A DNA stretch of 64,000 nucleotides from contig DAOUJJ010000018.1 in assembly GCA_034422835.1 (NCBI GenBank), forward strand, positions 1 through 64,000. The letters run 5' to 3'. Positions 26,402 to 34,089 of the stretch are shown piece after piece. Under the pieces are notes generated by a model that did not search any database, was not told the origin of the DNA, and was given only the letters and a program-made list of their open reading frames with translations. The position numbers were made by a program, and so were the translations under genes. How positions within the stretch are numbered: the stretch's first letter is position 1; each line of letters begins with the position of its first letter. The stretch is from VXMO01 sp034422835. GTDB taxonomy: Bacteria; Chloroflexota; Dehalococcoidia; UBA6926.

Positions 26402-27547
26402 ATGAGTGTCACCGAAGGCAGGTACGCGCCGGGCACAGTACGGGACGGGATTATTCATGTGCTGTCGCACAGCACCGGACCCTTACCCGTTCACGAGATC
26501 GAGCGCCGTGTGAATCAGTTAATCGGTCCAACTGCTGACTCATCTGTCAGGTCGTTCCTGCGACTCAATACGCCGGATCTTTTTATAAGGGAGGCGCGGG
26601 GAATCTATTCTCTAGGTGAGACGGAGCTTAGGGGCATACAGTCGCAATTTAGCGGCGATGCGGATTGGCTGGAGCCAAGAACCTTTGGCCAATCGACAAT
26701 TCATCATGCAGAGTGCCTCCGATGGCTCAACCAGCAGGCAGACTCCAGTTTTCACGCAGTAGTAACAGACCCCCCATACTCACTTCGCGAGTATTCCCCG
26801 GAGCAACAGGCCAAGCTGCGGTCAGGAAGGGGCGGCGTGTGGCGAGTACCCCCCGCCCTCGACGGGTATCTTCGTTCGGCTGTACCCCGCTTCACGACGT
26901 TAAACGATGACCAACTGTCAGGAATCGGGCAATTCTTCTTCCTGTGGGCGCGAACACTTCTTCCCAAACTCGCACCTGGTGCCAATGTAATTGTTGCCTC
27001 CAACCCTCTCGTCTCCTTTATCGTCTCTGGCGCAATGGCAGAGGCAGGGTTGGAACGACGAGGTGAGATAGTGCGCCTGACAACGACCCTTAGGGGTGGC
27101 GATCGACCGAAGGCGGCCCACGACGAGTTTCCTGATGTTAGCGTGATGCCACGTTCAATGTGGGAGCCGTGGCTGGTATTCAGGAAGCCACTTGAAGGCA
27201 GCGCCAGAGACAATCTTCGCAAGTGGGGCATAGGGGGTTTTCGGCGCCCTGTGGGGAATAAGCCCTTTGGCGACGTAATTCGTTCTGCACCAACACGCAA
27301 AGCAGAAAAAGAGCTTGCTCCGCATCCGAATCTAAAGCCACAAGAATTTTTGCGAAAAATCGTCAGGGCCGCTCTTCCACTAGGGAGTGGCGTTATATTT
27401 GATCCCTTTGCTGGTGCAGGCTCGACTCTTGCGGCAGCAGAGGCCGTAGGTTATCAGAGTGTCGGAGTCGAACGAGATACGGAGTACTTCGGAATCGCGA
27501 AAGAGGCAATCCCCAAGCTCGCGGCCCTTCAAGTCAGGGAAAATTAG
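26402..27547 (+). CDS. DNA methyltransferase with N-terminal winged-helix domain
   Basis: 381 residues. The first 80 residues look like a winged helix (TVRDGIIHVLSHSTGPLPVH, then FIREARGIYSL), similar to HARE-HTH-type modules of restriction systems. The rest is an amino-methyltransferase with motif IV first (VVTDPPYSLREY, about residue 120) and motif I late (IFDPFAGAGSTLAAAEAVG, about residue 331), the beta-class order. It should protect host sites by making N6-mA or N4-mC. Its gene overlaps the convergent nuclease gene by 4 nt. A palindromic operator in its promoter suggests autoregulation by the N-terminal domain. Confidence 0.87.
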   Translation: MSVTEGRYAPGTVRDGIIHVLSHSTGPLPVHEIERRVNQLIGPTADSSVRSFLRLNTPDLFIREARGIYSLGETELRGIQSQFSGDADWLEPRTFGQSTIHHAECLRWLNQQADSSFHAVVTDPPYSLREYSPEQQAKLRSGRGGVWRVPPALDGYLRSAVPRFTTLNDDQLSGIGQFFFLWARTLLPKLAPGANVIVASNPLVSFIVSGAMAEAGLERRGEIVRLTTTLRGGDRPKAAHDEFPDVSVMPRSMWEPWLVFRKPLEGSARDNLRKWGIGGFRRPVGNKPFGDVIRSAPTRKAEKELAPHPNLKPQEFLRKIVRAALPLGSGVIFDPFAGAGSTLAAAEAVGYQSVGVERDTEYFGIAKEAIPKLAALQVREN

Positions 27548-28155
27548 TCCAACCTGTAAACCCAACTTTCACGCAACTTGCGCATACCGTCTTTGTTTAG
27601 AGCGGAGGTATCTGTTCCCAATCCACTGCGTCTGGTGTTTCGGCGAAAATCATCGACTGTGACCTTAGCTAAGTAAATCTTAGTGAACACAAGTGGGGCC
27701 CGCTCAACCGTGGGCTCCGTTTCGTTATCAACCCGATAAACGAATACGCACAACCATTGATTACGGGCACCGTGCATATCAACGGAGCCGCCCTGGTTCT
27801 TTGTTGACTTGACTTCCACGCCTTCTTCACCGGACTGCACAGCATTGTTGGGGTAAATGCCTTGCACTATGAGGTCTGGATGCCCATTGTGGTATCTGTT
27901 TGTAGTGAGCGTCCGAGCGTGGTTCGCTAGCGAAGCAGTGAGCATATCCGAAAGTAGCCCGGACAGAGCAGCGGGCCTAAGCATGTCGTCCAGTCTCGCT
28001 AGCCTCTTCTCCCGCAGTCGGGAGTTTACATCGAACAAGAAATCGTAGACATCCTGCACGGCAAGTTCGAAGTGTTGCACGCGGAGTTCATACGGAAGAA
28101 CCAAGTCCTGGTTGAACTTGTGAGAAACCGACTGATTGCGTTTCAACTCTGTCAT
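27544..28155 (-). CDS. Restriction endonuclease, PD-(D/E)XK type
   Basis: 203 residues. The catalytic pattern is visible as GHPDLIVQGIYP (PD at residues 93-94) followed by EEGVEVKSTKNQGG (EVK at 114-116), i.e. PD-X19-ExK. The N-terminal half is helical. It is convergent with the methyltransferase gene (4-nt overlap), forming a two-gene type II-like restriction-modification system. The ribosome-binding site GAAGGGATGAA precedes ATG 28155, and AT-rich -10 candidates (TATAAG, TATATT) lie just upstream. Base composition is visibly more AT-rich than in the neighbouring core genes. Recognition sequence unknown. Confidence 0.83.
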   Translation of the reverse strand: MTELKRNQSVSHKFNQDLVLPYELRVQHFELAVQDVYDFLFDVNSRLREKRLARLDDMLRPAALSGLLSDMLTASLANHARTLTTNRYHNGHPDLIVQGIYPNNAVQSGEEGVEVKSTKNQGGSVDMHGARNQWLCVFVYRVDNETEPTVERAPLVFTKIYLAKVTVDDFRRNTRRSGLGTDTSALNKDGMRKLRESWVYRLD

Positions 28156-28192
28156 TTCATCCCTTCAAATATATCCCGACTTATAACCTCCC

Positions 28193-28225
28193 TCACCCCT
28201 CCGGCGTTTCCAGCATCCGCCACCA
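28193..28225. repeat. Right 33-bp direct repeat (3' end of IF-2B-like gene)
   Basis: The 3'-terminal 33 bp, including the stop codon, of the IF-2B-like gene. A copy with one mismatch lies at 26308-26340, 1852 bp away, with the restriction-modification genes exactly between. It is the second border of the presumed cassette. Confidence 0.9.
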
Positions 28226-29050
28226 TACCGCGAGGTCTGCGGCTGCCTGAAGGAGTTGACCCGGACGCCGGATTCCGTCCTCCGTGATCACGTGGTCGAC
28301 GTACCTGGGCGGGATGATATCCAGTTCAAGAGGGGCTTGGCCATTGCTCCGCGCGGGCAGCCACGGCGCGAGTTTGAGCGTGTCAGCGAAGAAGTGGACT
28401 GGCACGACAGGATCGCAGCGCGCCGCGGCCTCCACCAGCGCCAACGTTCCCACGTCCGCAGCCATAGAGCCGTCCGCCAGGAACGCCGTGCAGCCCAGCA
28501 GGACAATGTCTGCGCCGTCAAGGGCCGTCTCGACATCATCTGATGGGAAATGTGGGGATGGATTCCCGCTTTCGCGGGACTGACGAATGAGGTTTGCAGA
28601 TTCGAGGCCCCGCAATTCCACGATGCGGTCTCCCGCCAGCGCAATGGCTGCGTGGACGCTCTCTGAGCGTCCCATCGTCACGACCGTAGCGCTCTCCGGC
28701 AAGAGCGGCTGTCCACGTCTCGCGAGCGACGCAGGCGTGTCGCCCAGCAACCGCGCCAGCCGCGCAACGCTCCGCGCCGCCGCCGCCATGCGATCCCCTG
28801 TCCGCGCCTCTCGGGCCGTGCGGTAGGCTGACACGCCCACGTTGCGTATCGCCACCACCTCAGGCCGCGCCTCTGCGATTGTGAACGCGATCTCCCGCAG
28901 GGACTCCGGCTCGCCGATGTACATCTCCGATAACGCGCGGTGCAGCAGCAGCGCGCCGCTCGCTGCCAGGCCGGATGCCGTTCCCGATCGTTCGTCTCGC
29001 AGCGCCCCGGCCTCACGATGGAGGTCATCCCAGTCCATGGGCGCTCTCAT
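28193..29050 (-). CDS. eIF-2B alpha/ribose-1,5-bisphosphate isomerase-like protein
   Basis: 285 residues from ATG 29050, overlapping the panC stop by 4 nt. The C-terminal half follows the IF-2B/MtnA/R15P isomerase pattern: ALDGADIVLLGCTAFLADGS, then DVGTLALVEAAARCDPVVPVHF and DHVITEDG near the end. The catalytic Cys/Asp pair of MtnA is not obvious. A family C repeat is inserted in frame and gives RQSRESGNPSPHFP (about residues 155-168). Its last 33 bp are duplicated at 26308-26340 on the far side of the restriction-modification cassette. A role in sugar-phosphate or pantothenate-linked metabolism is a guess from context. Confidence 0.7.
   Translation of the reverse strand: MRAPMDWDDLHREAGALRDERSGTASGLAASGALLLHRALSEMYIGEPESLREIAFTIAEARPEVVAIRNVGVSAYRTAREARTGDRMAAAARSVARLARLLGDTPASLARRGQPLLPESATVVTMGRSESVHAAIALAGDRIVELRGLESANLIRQSRESGNPSPHFPSDDVETALDGADIVLLGCTAFLADGSMAADVGTLALVEAAARCDPVVPVHFFADTLKLAPWLPARSNGQAPLELDIIPPRYVDHVITEDGIRRPGQLLQAAADLAVWWRMLETPEG
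28556..28586. repeat. Family C repeat inside a coding region
   Basis: GGATTCCCGCTTTCGCGGGA at 28560-28579 is a stem-loop (TCCCGC/GCGGGA arms) identical in core to intergenic copies elsewhere in the window. Here it lies in frame within the IF-2B-like gene and is translated as SRESGNP. Confidence 0.88.
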
Positions 29051-29922
29051 GCGCCGCCGCTTTCGGATTTCGTGAGAATCACGTTGTCCAGCAGTCGCGT
29101 CTTGCCTATAAGGACGGCCGTCGATGCCATCGCGCCCTCGGCCACGTCGCCCTCGGCCTCTGCCATCGTCAGTGGGTCCGCAATGGACACGTAGTCGATG
29201 GACGCGACGAGTGGCTCTGATTCGAGCGTTGTACGCATCGCGTCCCGCAGGACGTCTGCCCGCGCATCACCGGAGCGATACAGGTCTCTTGCCGCGCACA
29301 GCGCCCGGTACACCACTGTCGCCGCCTTGCGCTCCTCCGCGGTCAGGTACGTGTTGCGGCTGGACATGGCGAGGCCGTCCGGCTCTCGCACCGTTGGGCC
29401 CACAACCAGTTCTCCCGGGACGTTGAGATCACGCATCATGCGGCGCACGACGGCGACCTGCTGGCCGTCCTTCTGCCCGAGGTATGAGCGGTCCGGCTGC
29501 ACGATGTTGAACAGCTTGAGCACAACCGTCGCGACGCCACGGAAATGGACGGGGCGGGCGGCGCCCTCAAGGCGGGAGGCAATCTCTCCCGGCACCACGT
29601 AGACATCCTGCTCCGGTGGTGGGTATATCTCTTCCGGTGATGGGTGGAAGAGCAGGTCGCAGCCGGCCGCCTCCAACATCGCCATGTCGCGCTCAAGGTC
29701 ACGCGGGTAGGCTTCGAGGTCCTCGTTCGGCCCGAACTGCGCCGGGTTCACGAAGATGGATGCCGCAACCACGGCGTTCTCCGCACGCGCCATCCGCACG
29801 AGCGAGATATGGCCCTCGTGCAGAAAACCCATCGTCGGCACGAACCCAAGAAACCCCGCCGCGCGCGCCTCTTCACGCACACGCCGAAACTCCTCAATCG
29901 TCCGAATCAACTCCAACGCCAT
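29047..29922 (-). CDS. panC: Pantothenate synthetase
   Basis: 291 residues. It joins pantoate and beta-alanine using ATP. The HIGH-like motif of the nucleotidyltransferase fold is VPTMGFLHEGHISLVRMA at about residues 28-45. Other conserved segments are ASIFVNPAQFGPNEDLEAYPRD, YLGQKDGQQVAVVRRM and the KMSKS-like LAMSSRNTYLTAEER. It overlaps the following IF-2B-like gene by 4 nt, so both are probably one transcript. panB and panD are not adjacent. Confidence 0.95.
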   Translation of the reverse strand: MALELIRTIEEFRRVREEARAAGFLGFVPTMGFLHEGHISLVRMARAENAVVAASIFVNPAQFGPNEDLEAYPRDLERDMAMLEAAGCDLLFHPSPEEIYPPPEQDVYVVPGEIASRLEGAARPVHFRGVATVVLKLFNIVQPDRSYLGQKDGQQVAVVRRMMRDLNVPGELVVGPTVREPDGLAMSSRNTYLTAEERKAATVVYRALCAARDLYRSGDARADVLRDAMRTTLESEPLVASIDYVSIADPLTMAEAEGDVAEGAMASTAVLIGKTRLLDNVILTKSESGGA

Positions 29923-29981
29923 CGCGCGGCATCACCCCCTCAACTCCCTAGATTGTAGGGGGTTGGGCGTTGTGCGATGCA

Positions 29982-30182
29982 CTAAAGATCTTCCAGCGTT
30001 CCCTGCTGCTTTGCCGCCTTCATCTGCCCCACTAAGTGATTGAGCTTGCCGCCAGCGGAATCATCCTCGATTTCCTGATCCCATCTCTCCCAGTCGTGCT
30101 CAGCAAACCAGAACATCAATTGCCGATACTCCTCCGGTGACAGGCTCCTAATCGCCTCTTGAATCTCTCCTACCGTCGCCAA
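29982..30182 (-). CDS. Small antitoxin-like protein, orphan
   Basis: 66 residues, acidic, with MATVGEIQEAIRSLSPEEYRQ and FWFAEHDWERWDQEIEDD. Such short proteins often precede RelE/ParE-type toxins as antitoxins. Here the downstream position (toward 29922) holds only a 60-bp gap with a stem-loop (ACCCCCT/AGGGGGT) and then panC, so no toxin partner is present. The assignment is by resemblance only. Confidence 0.6.
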   Translation of the reverse strand: MATVGEIQEAIRSLSPEEYRQLMFWFAEHDWERWDQEIEDDSAGGKLNHLVGQMKAAKQQGTLEDL

Positions 30183-30192
30183 CTTAGCCCAC

Positions 30193-30948
30193 CTACCACG
30201 CCGCCACGAAGTCCAGTTCGAGGCGGATGTTGTCCTCCAGGCTGACGATGAAGAAGAGGTCCGGAACCTCCATCTCGAACTCGCCGAACGTGAAATTCGT
30301 CTTCGCCGTGCCCGTCACGCTATTGCCGTCAAATGTGGCGACCGTTTGCCATGCCACCGGCCGCGTGACCTCGCGCACCGTCAGATCGCCATTGATCGTG
30401 AACTCAAACTCGCCGGACGCGGGCAACGGCCATTCAAGCCCGTCGATGCTCGTGGCCACGAAGATGATCTCCGGGTAGGTCGCCGTCTGGATGCCGTTTC
30501 GTCTCAGGTAACGGTCACGATTCTCCTCGTCGCTACGCAGGCTCGCAGCGTTCAGCACGATGCGTGAACTCTCCGGCACGATCTCCCCGTCCGCCGAGAA
30601 CGTGAATGCGCCGGACACCTCAGATGTCTCTCCGATGGCGTCAAACGGGAGCTCGATGCTTGCCAGTTCCTCGCGAATCAGGTAGCGCGCGAGGGTGCCC
30701 TCCTGCAGCATCGCAGAGAGGCCTTCGGTCGGCGTATCGACATCCGCCGGTGCTGGCGCGGCGGTCGGTGTAGAAACCGTTGGGGCGGCAGTCGCAGTGG
30801 CGGTTGGTGTCGGGCTATCGACTGTCCCGCCCCCACTATCGTCCGGCTCGCTGGCAGTGCCGCACGCGGCGGCGAGCAGGGCCAGTGTCAGCGCTGCCAT
30901 CGCAATCAATGTCAGAAATCGCGCGGAGAGAAGGCTGTGCTTGTGCAT
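30193..30948 (-). CDS. YceI-like lipoprotein
   Basis: 251 residues from ATG 30948 (MHKHSLLSARFLTLIAMAAL). A signal peptide ends in the lipobox LLAAAC, followed by a Pro/Thr/Ala linker (SPTPTATATAAPTVSTPTAA). The mature domain is YceI-like, a lipocalin-type barrel: AGTxxF-type strands such as SGAFTFSADGEIVPESSRIVLN, SLRSDEENRDRYLRRNGI and the typical FTINGDLTVREVTRPV. YceI proteins bind isoprenoid-type lipids. Upstream in-frame codons back to 31005 would only add a poor N-terminus. Confidence 0.85.
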   Translation of the reverse strand: MHKHSLLSARFLTLIAMAALTLALLAAACGTASEPDDSGGGTVDSPTPTATATAAPTVSTPTAAPAPADVDTPTEGLSAMLQEGTLARYLIREELASIELPFDAIGETSEVSGAFTFSADGEIVPESSRIVLNAASLRSDEENRDRYLRRNGIQTATYPEIIFVATSIDGLEWPLPASGEFEFTINGDLTVREVTRPVAWQTVATFDGNSVTGTAKTNFTFGEFEMEVPDLFFIVSLEDNIRLELDFVAAW

Positions 30949-31080
30949 GGGACTACATCTTCCTTGTGTTCTCGTGCGGCATTTCAGAATCAAGCATACG
31001 AACACTGAACGTCTTGTGCATATGCCGCGTTAGGCCATGCATGTGGTCTTCTGGTAGTTGAGGAGTAGAATTAACAAGCC

Positions 31081-32028
31081 ATGACTCTTATTGAGGCGCC
31101 GCCGCGCCGCCATTTCCTGTCCATAGCGGACCTCACTTCCGATGAGGTTCGCGCCGTTCTGGATGCCGCCACTGCCATCAGGGAGGGCGAACTGCGACCG
31201 GATCTGACCGGCCGCAGCCTTGTGCTGCTGCTGGAAAAGCCGTCCCTGCGGACGCGCGTCAGCTTTGAGCTTGGGATGCGCAAGATGGGCGGCCACAGCC
31301 TCAGCATGCTGCCGCAGGAAGTCGGACTCGGGGGACGCGAACCGCCGGAGGACGTCGCACGTGTCCTTAGCCGTTACGCCGATGTCATCGCTGCCCGCGT
31401 CAACTCCCACCAAACGCTGGTTGACCTTTCCAGCGCCGCCGATGTGCCCGTCATCAACGCGCTCTCTGACATCGAACATCCCTGCCAGATACTCGCCGAC
31501 CTGCAAGCAATCCGGGAGCATTTTGGAGCGCTGGAGGGGTTGACGATCGCGTTTATCGGCGACGGCAACAACGTCGCCGCCAGCCTTGCCCTTGGCTGCG
31601 CGCTTGTCGGCGCGACGTTCCGCATCGCGTCACCCGTCGGCTACGAACTGCCGGGTGACATCGTGGCGCAAGCGACCACGCTCGTGGGACATGAGGGGCA
31701 CCCCCCGCAACTGCTCTTGAAGCCGGAGGATGCCGTTGAGGGTGCAGATGTCGTCTATACGGACGTGTGGGCGAGCATGGGTCAGGAGGCGGAACGCGAG
31801 CAGCGCGCCCGGGATTTCAGTGGCTACCAGGTCACACCGCACCTCATGGAACTCGCTGACCCCAAGGCGGTGTTCATGCACGATCTTCCCGCGCACGTGG
31901 GCGAGGAGATCTCCGAGGGGATGCTCACGCACCCTCAGTCGATAGTCTTCAACCAGGCCGAGAATCGGATGCACGCGCAGGCCGCGCTGATGGCCATGCT
32001 GCTCGGAGCAATCCCCGCTGCCTCATAG
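31081..32028 (+). CDS. argF: Ornithine carbamoyltransferase-like protein
   Basis: 315 residues. The carbamoyl phosphate site is present as EKPSLRTRVSFELGM (SxRTR) near residue 53 and SDIEHPCQILADL (HPCQ) near residue 129. The ornithine loop DVWASMGQE is also present. The last active-site segment, normally HCLPAHRG, reads MHDLPAHVGEEI: the Cys is Asp and the Arg is Val. The Cys and Arg of HCLP contact ornithine and carbamoyl phosphate, so the substrate or activity may be altered. No other arginine genes are adjacent. Family membership is secure, exact substrate is not. Confidence 0.85.
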   Translation: MTLIEAPPRRHFLSIADLTSDEVRAVLDAATAIREGELRPDLTGRSLVLLLEKPSLRTRVSFELGMRKMGGHSLSMLPQEVGLGGREPPEDVARVLSRYADVIAARVNSHQTLVDLSSAADVPVINALSDIEHPCQILADLQAIREHFGALEGLTIAFIGDGNNVAASLALGCALVGATFRIASPVGYELPGDIVAQATTLVGHEGHPPQLLLKPEDAVEGADVVYTDVWASMGQEAEREQRARDFSGYQVTPHLMELADPKAVFMHDLPAHVGEEISEGMLTHPQSIVFNQAENRMHAQAALMAMLLGAIPAAS

Positions 32029-32037
32029 GAAAACGTC

Positions 32038-33411
32038 ATGACCGCCCTCGTTGAAACACGCACCGGAGTGCCGCGCGGCCTGCCGACGGTTGCCATTGTT
32101 GGCCGCCCCAACGTCGGCAAGTCGTCCCTTTTCAACCGGATGGTCGCCGAGCGAATCGCCATCGTTGCCGATGAGCCGGGCACCACACGGGACCGCGTCA
32201 CAGCCTACGTTACCCGTGACGACCGCACGCTCGCCCTCATCGATACCGGCGGGCTCATCCTTGGAGAAGAGCAGGGTATGGTCGGCGCGATCCGTGACCA
32301 GGTTGCCGTCGCCCTTGGCGAGGCGGACGTGCTTCTCTTTGTCGTTGATGTCAACGCGGGCCTTCTGCCGGCCGATGAGGAAGCCGCCGACCTGCTGCGC
32401 CGCGTCTCCAAGCCCGTCGTGCTGATTGCCAACAAGGCGGACAACATCCAGCGCGAACGGCTCGCGGCGGAATTCTACGAGCTTGGCATCGGAGACCCCA
32501 TCATCGTCAGCGCACAGCATGGACGCGGCTTGAACGAGCTGTGGGACGGCATCATGGAGGCCCTGCCGAACGTGGAGGAGCCGCCACCCGCGCCGCAGGG
32601 CTCGATCCCGGTCGCCATCGTGGGCCGCCCCAATGTCGGGAAATCCTCGCTCGTGAACGCCATCCTCGGCCAGGAGCGCGCGATGGTGCAGGACGAGCCG
32701 GGAACCACCCGTGATGCGCTTGATACCCTCTTTGAATACGAAAACCGCAAGTACTTGCTCATTGACACGGCGGGCGTCCGCCGCCGCGGCCACATCGAGC
32801 GCGGTGTGGAACGATTCAGCGTTGCCCGCGCTATGCAGGCCATCGAGCGTGCCGACGTTGCCGTGTTGGTGGTGGACGCCACGGAATACCTGACCGCACA
32901 GGATCTGCACGTCGCCGGGTTCGTCCAGCAGGCGTACAAGGGACTCGCGCTTGTCATCAACAAGTGGGACCTTGCGCAGGAGGATGAAATCGACCGGCAG
33001 GAGGTCGAGATGCTGGTTCGCGGCCGCCTAAAGTTCTTTCCGTCAATGCCGATCTTATTCACGTCCGCCCTGCGGGGTCGCGGGGTTCGTGCCGTCCTCG
33101 ATGCCGTTGCCCGCATCCAGATGGAGCGCATGACGCGCGTCACAACGGCGCAGTTGAACCGCGCCCTCCTCGATGCGCTTGCCAGTCACCAGCCGCCCTC
33201 CTCCGGGCGCAGGCGGCTGCAGATCTACTACGCCACGCAGCCGGAGGTGAACCCGCCCACGTTCGTCTTTTTCTGCAATGATCCGTCTTTGGTCCACTTC
33301 TCCTACCGCCGCTACCTTGAGAATGCCCTGCGGCGACGCTTCGGATTCGAGGGCACGGCGATGCGCCTGATCTTCCGCGGGCGCAGCCGCGACGACGAGG
33401 AGCCCGGCTAA
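32038..33411 (+). CDS. der: Ribosome biogenesis GTPase Der (EngA)
   Basis: 457 residues with two tandem G domains, unique to Der. The first has GRPNVGKSSLFNRMV near residue 20 and LIDTGG. The second has GRPNVGKSSLVNAILG near residue 195, DTAGVRRR and NKWD. A C-terminal KH-like domain follows (QPPSSGRRRLQIYYATQPEVNPPTFVFF). It acts in 50S subunit maturation. The stop codon overlaps the plsY ATG (TAATG), and argF ends 9 nt upstream, so argF-der-plsY is likely one operon. Confidence 0.96.
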   Translation: MTALVETRTGVPRGLPTVAIVGRPNVGKSSLFNRMVAERIAIVADEPGTTRDRVTAYVTRDDRTLALIDTGGLILGEEQGMVGAIRDQVAVALGEADVLLFVVDVNAGLLPADEEAADLLRRVSKPVVLIANKADNIQRERLAAEFYELGIGDPIIVSAQHGRGLNELWDGIMEALPNVEEPPPAPQGSIPVAIVGRPNVGKSSLVNAILGQERAMVQDEPGTTRDALDTLFEYENRKYLLIDTAGVRRRGHIERGVERFSVARAMQAIERADVAVLVVDATEYLTAQDLHVAGFVQQAYKGLALVINKWDLAQEDEIDRQEVEMLVRGRLKFFPSMPILFTSALRGRGVRAVLDAVARIQMERMTRVTTAQLNRALLDALASHQPPSSGRRRLQIYYATQPEVNPPTFVFFCNDPSLVHFSYRRYLENALRRRFGFEGTAMRLIFRGRSRDDEEPG

Positions 33412-34079
33412 TGGATTTCCTTGACGACATCACCCTCGCCGACGTCGCTCTCACGATGGCCGCCGCGATTGGCAGCTACCTGCTTGGCGCGGTGCCCATC
33501 GGCCTGCTCGTGGGCAAAGTCTTTGGAAATGTTGACGTTCGAGAGTCCGGCAGCGGCCGTACAGGCGCAACCAATGTCCTGCGCACACTCGGGTGGAAAG
33601 CCGCCGTCCCCGTCGTCCTCCTCGACCTGTTCAAGGGCTCCGTTGCAGTCATTGTCAGCGGAGTTATCGCGGACACGCCCGGAGAGGTTGCGGGCGCGGT
33701 GGCCGTCGTCGTGGGCCACAGCCGGTCAATCTTCATCGGGTTCGGCGGCGGACGCGGCGTCATCCCCGCAGGCGGCGCGGCGCTTGCCCTCGTCTGGCCT
33801 GCCGCAATCATCGGCACGATTGTCGGCATCCTGATCATCGCCCTCACGAGATACGTCTCGCTTGGCTCCCTGCTCGGCACCGTGACCTGCGTAGGCATCA
33901 TGGTGGCGTTCGCCGTTCTGGGCCTGGCGCCGCCGCTATTGGACGCTGTGCCCTTTATCATCGGACCCCTGGCAGTGGTTGGCGGGGCAATCGTCATCTA
34001 CGCGCACCGGGACAACATCCAGCGCCTGATTCGTGGCACCGAACGCCGATTCGGCCAACCGGCGGAACCGACGGCGTAA
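33411..34079 (+). CDS. plsY: Glycerol-3-phosphate acyltransferase PlsY
   Basis: 222 residues with about five membrane helices. It transfers acyl from acyl-phosphate to glycerol-3-phosphate in the inner membrane. The first motif reads ESGSGRTGATNVLRTLG (family: SGNxGATNxxR). The second reads VVGHSRSIFIGFGGGRGVI, where the family normally has a KGGKG motif, so both lysines of that motif are replaced. gpsA, which supplies glycerol-3-phosphate, is two genes downstream, the usual pairing. A fic gene is inserted between them. Confidence 0.9.
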   Translation: MDFLDDITLADVALTMAAAIGSYLLGAVPIGLLVGKVFGNVDVRESGSGRTGATNVLRTLGWKAAVPVVLLDLFKGSVAVIVSGVIADTPGEVAGAVAVVVGHSRSIFIGFGGGRGVIPAGGAALALVWPAAIIGTIVGILIIALTRYVSLGSLLGTVTCVGIMVAFAVLGLAPPLLDAVPFIIGPLAVVGGAIVIYAHRDNIQRLIRGTERRFGQPAEPTA

Positions 34080-34089
34080 GAGGCCTGAC

